Part shown: positions 60,159 through 64,000 of the stretch, piece after piece
How positions within the stretch are numbered: the first letter of the stretch is position 1
Layout of the letters: every line of letters begins with the position of its first letter
Origin: Todiramphus chloris collaris
Taxonomy: Eukaryota; Chordata; Aves; Coraciiformes; Alcedinidae
NCBI GenBank assembly: GCA_025345505.1
Contig: JANVCC010000018.1
Span: 60,602,232-60,666,231, forward strand
DNA: 64,000 nucleotides
Direction: 5' to 3'
Translations under genes and position numbers: made by a program
The notes under the pieces: generated by a model
What the model saw: the letters and a program-made list of their open reading frames with translations, nothing else
The model's database searches: none
What the model was told of the DNA's origin: nothing

Positions 60159-61990
60159 GGTATATCAGCTATATATAGGTACCCTGACACATTCTGTAGA
60201 GATGAAAAATTAAGCTTTGTGATAGTCCATTTGTATTAGGCAACTGGACTAACTGGCATAATTATCAGATGACATTTAGCATGGGTGCCTCAGAATCTGT
60301 GTGCCAAAATTAGGACATAGGCACTCAGATTTTCAGACCTCAGGCACCAGGCTGTAGCAATATGGTTTCAGACCTGCGGATAATATGAGCTCTCCACATC
60401 TCAGAAAGTACATTGACCTCTTTATGTTGACTGTACTATAACTTAGCACAAAAAATACTGGTAAGGTGATAAGAGATAGTATGTGTTTTAAAACAGGTGA
60501 TACAGATAGGGACAAAATATCAAACACCCTTTCAGGTACACAAGATTTTTGAATGGAAATGAACCTTGCTCTGTATGACTGATGCTGAGCACCTGCAGAC
60601 TGAGTCACATCTCACTACAAAGTGTTGTTTTACAGTGTGGCTCAAGGAACTTAAAAAGCTGTTTGCCAGTTTTGTGTGTCAGCTACTGATGCCCTATGAG
60701 GAACAGAAACAGAGTCTATTAACCTTCTGTCTTTGCTTTAATAACTGAATCAGGCTTTCTGTGTTGGAACAGCTCAGTGAAGAGTGGGAGAGCTGAAACA
60801 CAAACACCAAATGGTAGGATACTTGCTCCAATAGCACATTACAAAAGTAGAAAGTTATGGTGATTTGACCTGGAGGAAAAAAAATACAGAGAAATACAAG
60901 TACAGTACATTGCTAGAGCAGTGAGGAAATAAATGGAGGTAATCAAGAATTAAACCTGCTGAAAATGTAGACATAGTCAGGCATGAATGAACTTACATAG
61001 GTTAGACCAAACCTTTGCTACTGTTACCAGTATTGGACCTCACAGACGAGTATTAGCACATACCAAGATCACTTTAAGTACTTCTGATGATGAGTACTGA
61101 AAATTTCTATGGTGCTTAATTACTAAGTGCTAAACATCTTACATTTTTTCTCATAGGGAAAAAAAAAAAAAAAGAATCCTCTCCTACTTAATTCTAGTGC
61201 CTGATAAATTGTTCCAGTATTAATTTAACACATTCCTGTCTATCCTGAGCCGTTCAGTGTAGGTCACTGCAATACAGTTGTTCATATTACCCTGTGAAGC
61301 TACACTGTGTACACTGTTTATTACATAAAAAGATTTTCATTCAGACAGTAAAACCAGTTATAGATGGCACAATATGTCCCAGAGCCTTATGGGCTAAAAG
61401 GGATGGAAAAACTGCCAGGCAGTTGTTTGCTGCTCAGCGCAGCAGTACCGTGGCTGCTCTGGGAAGGGAGAAGTCCTGTTCACAGACAGAAATGCAGAGG
61501 AGGAAGCAGCTGTGTGCTGTCAGAGATCTTACTTATGGCCTTCACGGGAGAGCTGCAAGCTGTAAAATGTGCAGTCTAGCCATTCTTCATATGTAATAAA
61601 CACAATTGCTTTCTTGAAGAAATCAATGACTCAAGGAAAGATTTGTTTGCTCTCTGAGTGATTTGGGAAGGCAGAGAAGAATGCTGTTGGGGAGTTCTTG
61701 GCACAAGTTTACAGCATGAAGACAACAGCCTGAAATGGAAGTTGGGAAATATTTAGAAAATTTGAAAACAGATTGTGTTATATTGTTCCTGTCTCAAATG
61801 ATGTGTGGATGGTGTTCACCTCCCTGCAGGAGGGAAGGGGATGCATGACTGAGGAGGGAGGCAGTGGAATTTGCACATTCCAGTCCTGCTGGCCTTTGTT
61901 TTGTTTTGGTATGGGGGAAGGACAGAGAGTGAGGAAAAGGACACTGCTTGTACACCTAAAAAATAAAGAAGTGTTTTAACTAATGGCAAT

Positions 61991-62020
61991 ATATTGTCTT
62001 GTATTATATTGTCTTGTATT
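61991..62020. repeat. Exact 15-bp tandem duplication
   Basis: ATATTGTCTTGTATT occurs twice back to back (61991-62005 and 62006-62020) with no mismatch, which suggests a fairly recent slippage event. Confidence 0.95.
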
Positions 62021-62763
62021 AATAGCTTATGGGCCAGGAGCAGAGGGGAGAGTCAAGGTGGAGATACATTTTATCCCCAAGCTAGGCAGCACAGGAAAGG
62101 ACACATTTAGTGATAGCCAAAATTTTTTACTATATTAAATATTGCTAAAATCAAAACCTGCCCATTTTGTAAAACATAAACTGTCATTGTTTTGACAGGA
62201 AGGAGGGAAGAGGGTGGGGTAGGGAAAAAATAAAGAAGAGAGGAAGACAAAACATGTGGGAACAGACACATGTAATACTTCCCAAATAATTCATATTTTG
62301 ATGAAAAACGACATTTTAACAAAACTCAGTTTGGTGAACACATTTGAAAGAGCTTGAGTTTGTTTCTGTATGGAACCAAATGATTTTTGAGACCTCAAAA
62401 GACAACCTGAAATGAAACACAGTCATTCCCTAATAAGATCCCACTAGATTTGTTCCAGTGTATCAGGTAGGGCCTGAAAGTGAGTAAACTGACAGACACA
62501 TTTACATCCCAGTTTATACCATGCAAAACCCTAAGCCATTATGCTGCTCACTGAGATCTCATGGGCAACATATTGAGTGGCACAGTCATGGGCAGCAATA
62601 TAGAAGAAAATAAATCATTCCAAAGCAATTTTCTTAATTGTGCCTTGAAACTGTTGTTTAGAGACACTATAGAAATCCACCACCTTGTGTACCTGAAAAG
62701 CACCTGTCTGCCTGCTCTTCTGACTGATAGTAGCACAGCAAGAGCTGGGGCCTAAGACCATAA

Positions 62764-63147
62764 TCATAGAATCATAACATGTTTTGGATTGGAAGGGACC
62801 TTTAAAAGTCATCTAGACCAACCTCCCTGTAGTGGGCAGGGACACCTTTAGTTAGATAAGGTCACTCAGTGCTCCATCCAACTTGACCTTGAATGTTTCT
62901 AGGGATGTAGCTTCTGCCACCCTTCTGGGCAACCTGTGCCAGTGCTTCACCACCCTCATTGTAAAAAATTTCTTCCTTATATTTAGTCTAAATACACCCT
63001 TTTTTAGTTTAAAACCATTACCCTTCGTCCTGTCACAACAGGCCCTGCTAAAATGACTGTCTCCATCTTTCTTACAGGCCCTCTGTAAGTACTGAAAGGA
63101 CACAATAAGGTCTCCCCAGAGTCTTCTTCAGAACAATCTTCTTGAAC
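62764..63147 (-). mobile_element. CR1 LINE, 3'-end copy, reverse orientation
   Basis: The left edge carries the CR1 tail (ATCATAGAATCATAACATG), then TTGGAAGGGACCTTTAAAAG, TCATCTAGACCAACCTCC and GTGGGCAGGGACACC. On the minus strand, 62852-63103 encodes the ORF2 C-terminus (RTKGNGFKLKKGVFRLNIRK, then FFTMRVVKHWHRLPRRVAEA and TSLETFKVKLDGAL), with only modest change. It is 5'-truncated near 63147 and cannot move on its own. Confidence 0.95.
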
Positions 63148-64000
63148 AATCAAGTGCATTCTTCACAAGAAGCAAACAGAGTAGAAGAACATGCCATTTA
63201 TTCTTGTAGATTTATTTCCAGTTTACAACTCACACAAGAAGCCTGTGTCAGTGATATGTAGCTGAGAGCAGTTTCTACATTAATTTTTAAAAAGTAATAA
63301 TCCTGCAGCATCACACATACAAGTTTGTCTCAAAACTCTTATTACATTTTTACCCCCATTGCTTAAGATGCACTGGAAACCCTAGAAAAATCAGAATATT
63401 GGTTTAAACAAAGGGCTTCCCCTCCCCCCCCCCAGAATACATTGGAAATACTCTCACAAATAAATTTAAATCAGCTGAATACTTGTAAAAATTTAGCTGA
63501 AGTGTTATGAAGATGTGTTTTCAATTCCACTGACAGAAAAAGATATGCATGGGCTAAAAACAATTATAGTACCTCCAAAAGTGTGGGGTTTGTCTGGGAT
63601 CACCTGTCAGTTTAGTCAAAGCAGCTAGTCCATTGCAACCCCTAGCAAACAACCACAGATTATTGCAGCATTATATGAGGCCATGTTCAACATGATTGTT
63701 TGCCTTTCAATTACAGTCAATGTTACCTTGGTTATATCAAGTTACCCTGATTACATCAGGTGTAAAGCAGATCAAGGTCTTAGAGAAACCGAAGCTCAGT
63801 TGGCTCTATTTCTATCCAGAAATCCTGTATTTTGAGATTGTTGCAGTTCAGCCATCCAGGACAGCTTAGCTCAGAAGCAATGGGTCAACAGTAGCTACGG
63901 GAAGGAGATACGTTTTCATCATTGCTGGCCGCAGCAGTCCCAGACATTCAGTGGGAGGAGAACTGGAAGTGACACACAGGGGATTACAGAGCAGATTGAA
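63148..64000. other. Non-coding stretch to window end
   Basis: No gene is seen. A C run (about 63420-63434) is the only simple feature. Confidence 0.5.

Larger units (their letters stand above)
52377..62763. other. Long non-coding stretch, no gene seen
   Basis: About 10.4 kb without recognisable exons or transposons. A G+C-richer patch spans 53230-53650. A ZNF143-like motif lies at 54852-54869. Poly(A) runs occur at about 57170-57186 and 61159-61174. Small tandem repeats lie at 60097-60158 and 61991-62020. Open frames reach only 100 codons. Confidence 0.45.

Noticed and set aside
1-64000. Bacterial-type features (operons, CRISPR, insertion sequences, phage)
   Set aside because: Repeat content is vertebrate, there are no long adjacent ORFs, and no spaced identical repeats of CRISPR type were seen.

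Overview
The window looks like a gene-poor, A+T-leaning stretch of a bird nuclear genome, either intergenic or inside a very large intron. The evidence is the repeat content. There are several 5'-truncated CR1 LINE copies, some ending in the TTCTATGA-type 3' tail typical of sauropsid CR1. There is also the 3' part of an ERVL-like endogenous retrovirus and a solo LTR of a related family. No tRNA, rRNA, CRISPR, operon or convincing protein-coding exon was seen. Two runs of exactly 10 N inside purine microsatellites look like assembly gaps.

Layout. 1-164 is a pyrimidine simple repeat. About 1078-1328 is a CR1 3' end (+). 6006-6127 and 7326-7448 are two diverged direct copies of an unidentified roughly 122-bp element. 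11042-11173 is a GGAA repeat with a gap, followed by a CR1 (-) at 11261-11862. 16040-17014 is the longest CR1 (+), with a decayed reverse transcriptase. 20272-20889 is the longest open frame of the window (205 codons), unrecognised. 22663-22824 is a second purine repeat with a gap. About 26196-26410 is a much older CR1-type fragment (-). 31794-31918 is a GGAA/GAAA repeat.

33329-35349 is the ERV remnant: RNase H, integrase zinc finger and core, no env, then a 3' LTR with TATA box and poly(A) signal. 42791-43600 is a solo LTR with a perfect 5-bp target-site duplication. 50022-50272, 52270-52376 and 62764-63147 are further CR1 pieces. 50273-50770 resembles another avian interspersed repeat.

Nothing here works together as a pathway; the features are independent insertions and simple repeats in non-coding DNA. 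I found no new biological system. The items most worth checking are the duplications inside the ERV integrase, the solo LTR with its palindromic steroid-receptor-like half-sites, the unidentified 122-bp repeat pair, the 205-codon frame and an isolated ZNF143-like motif.
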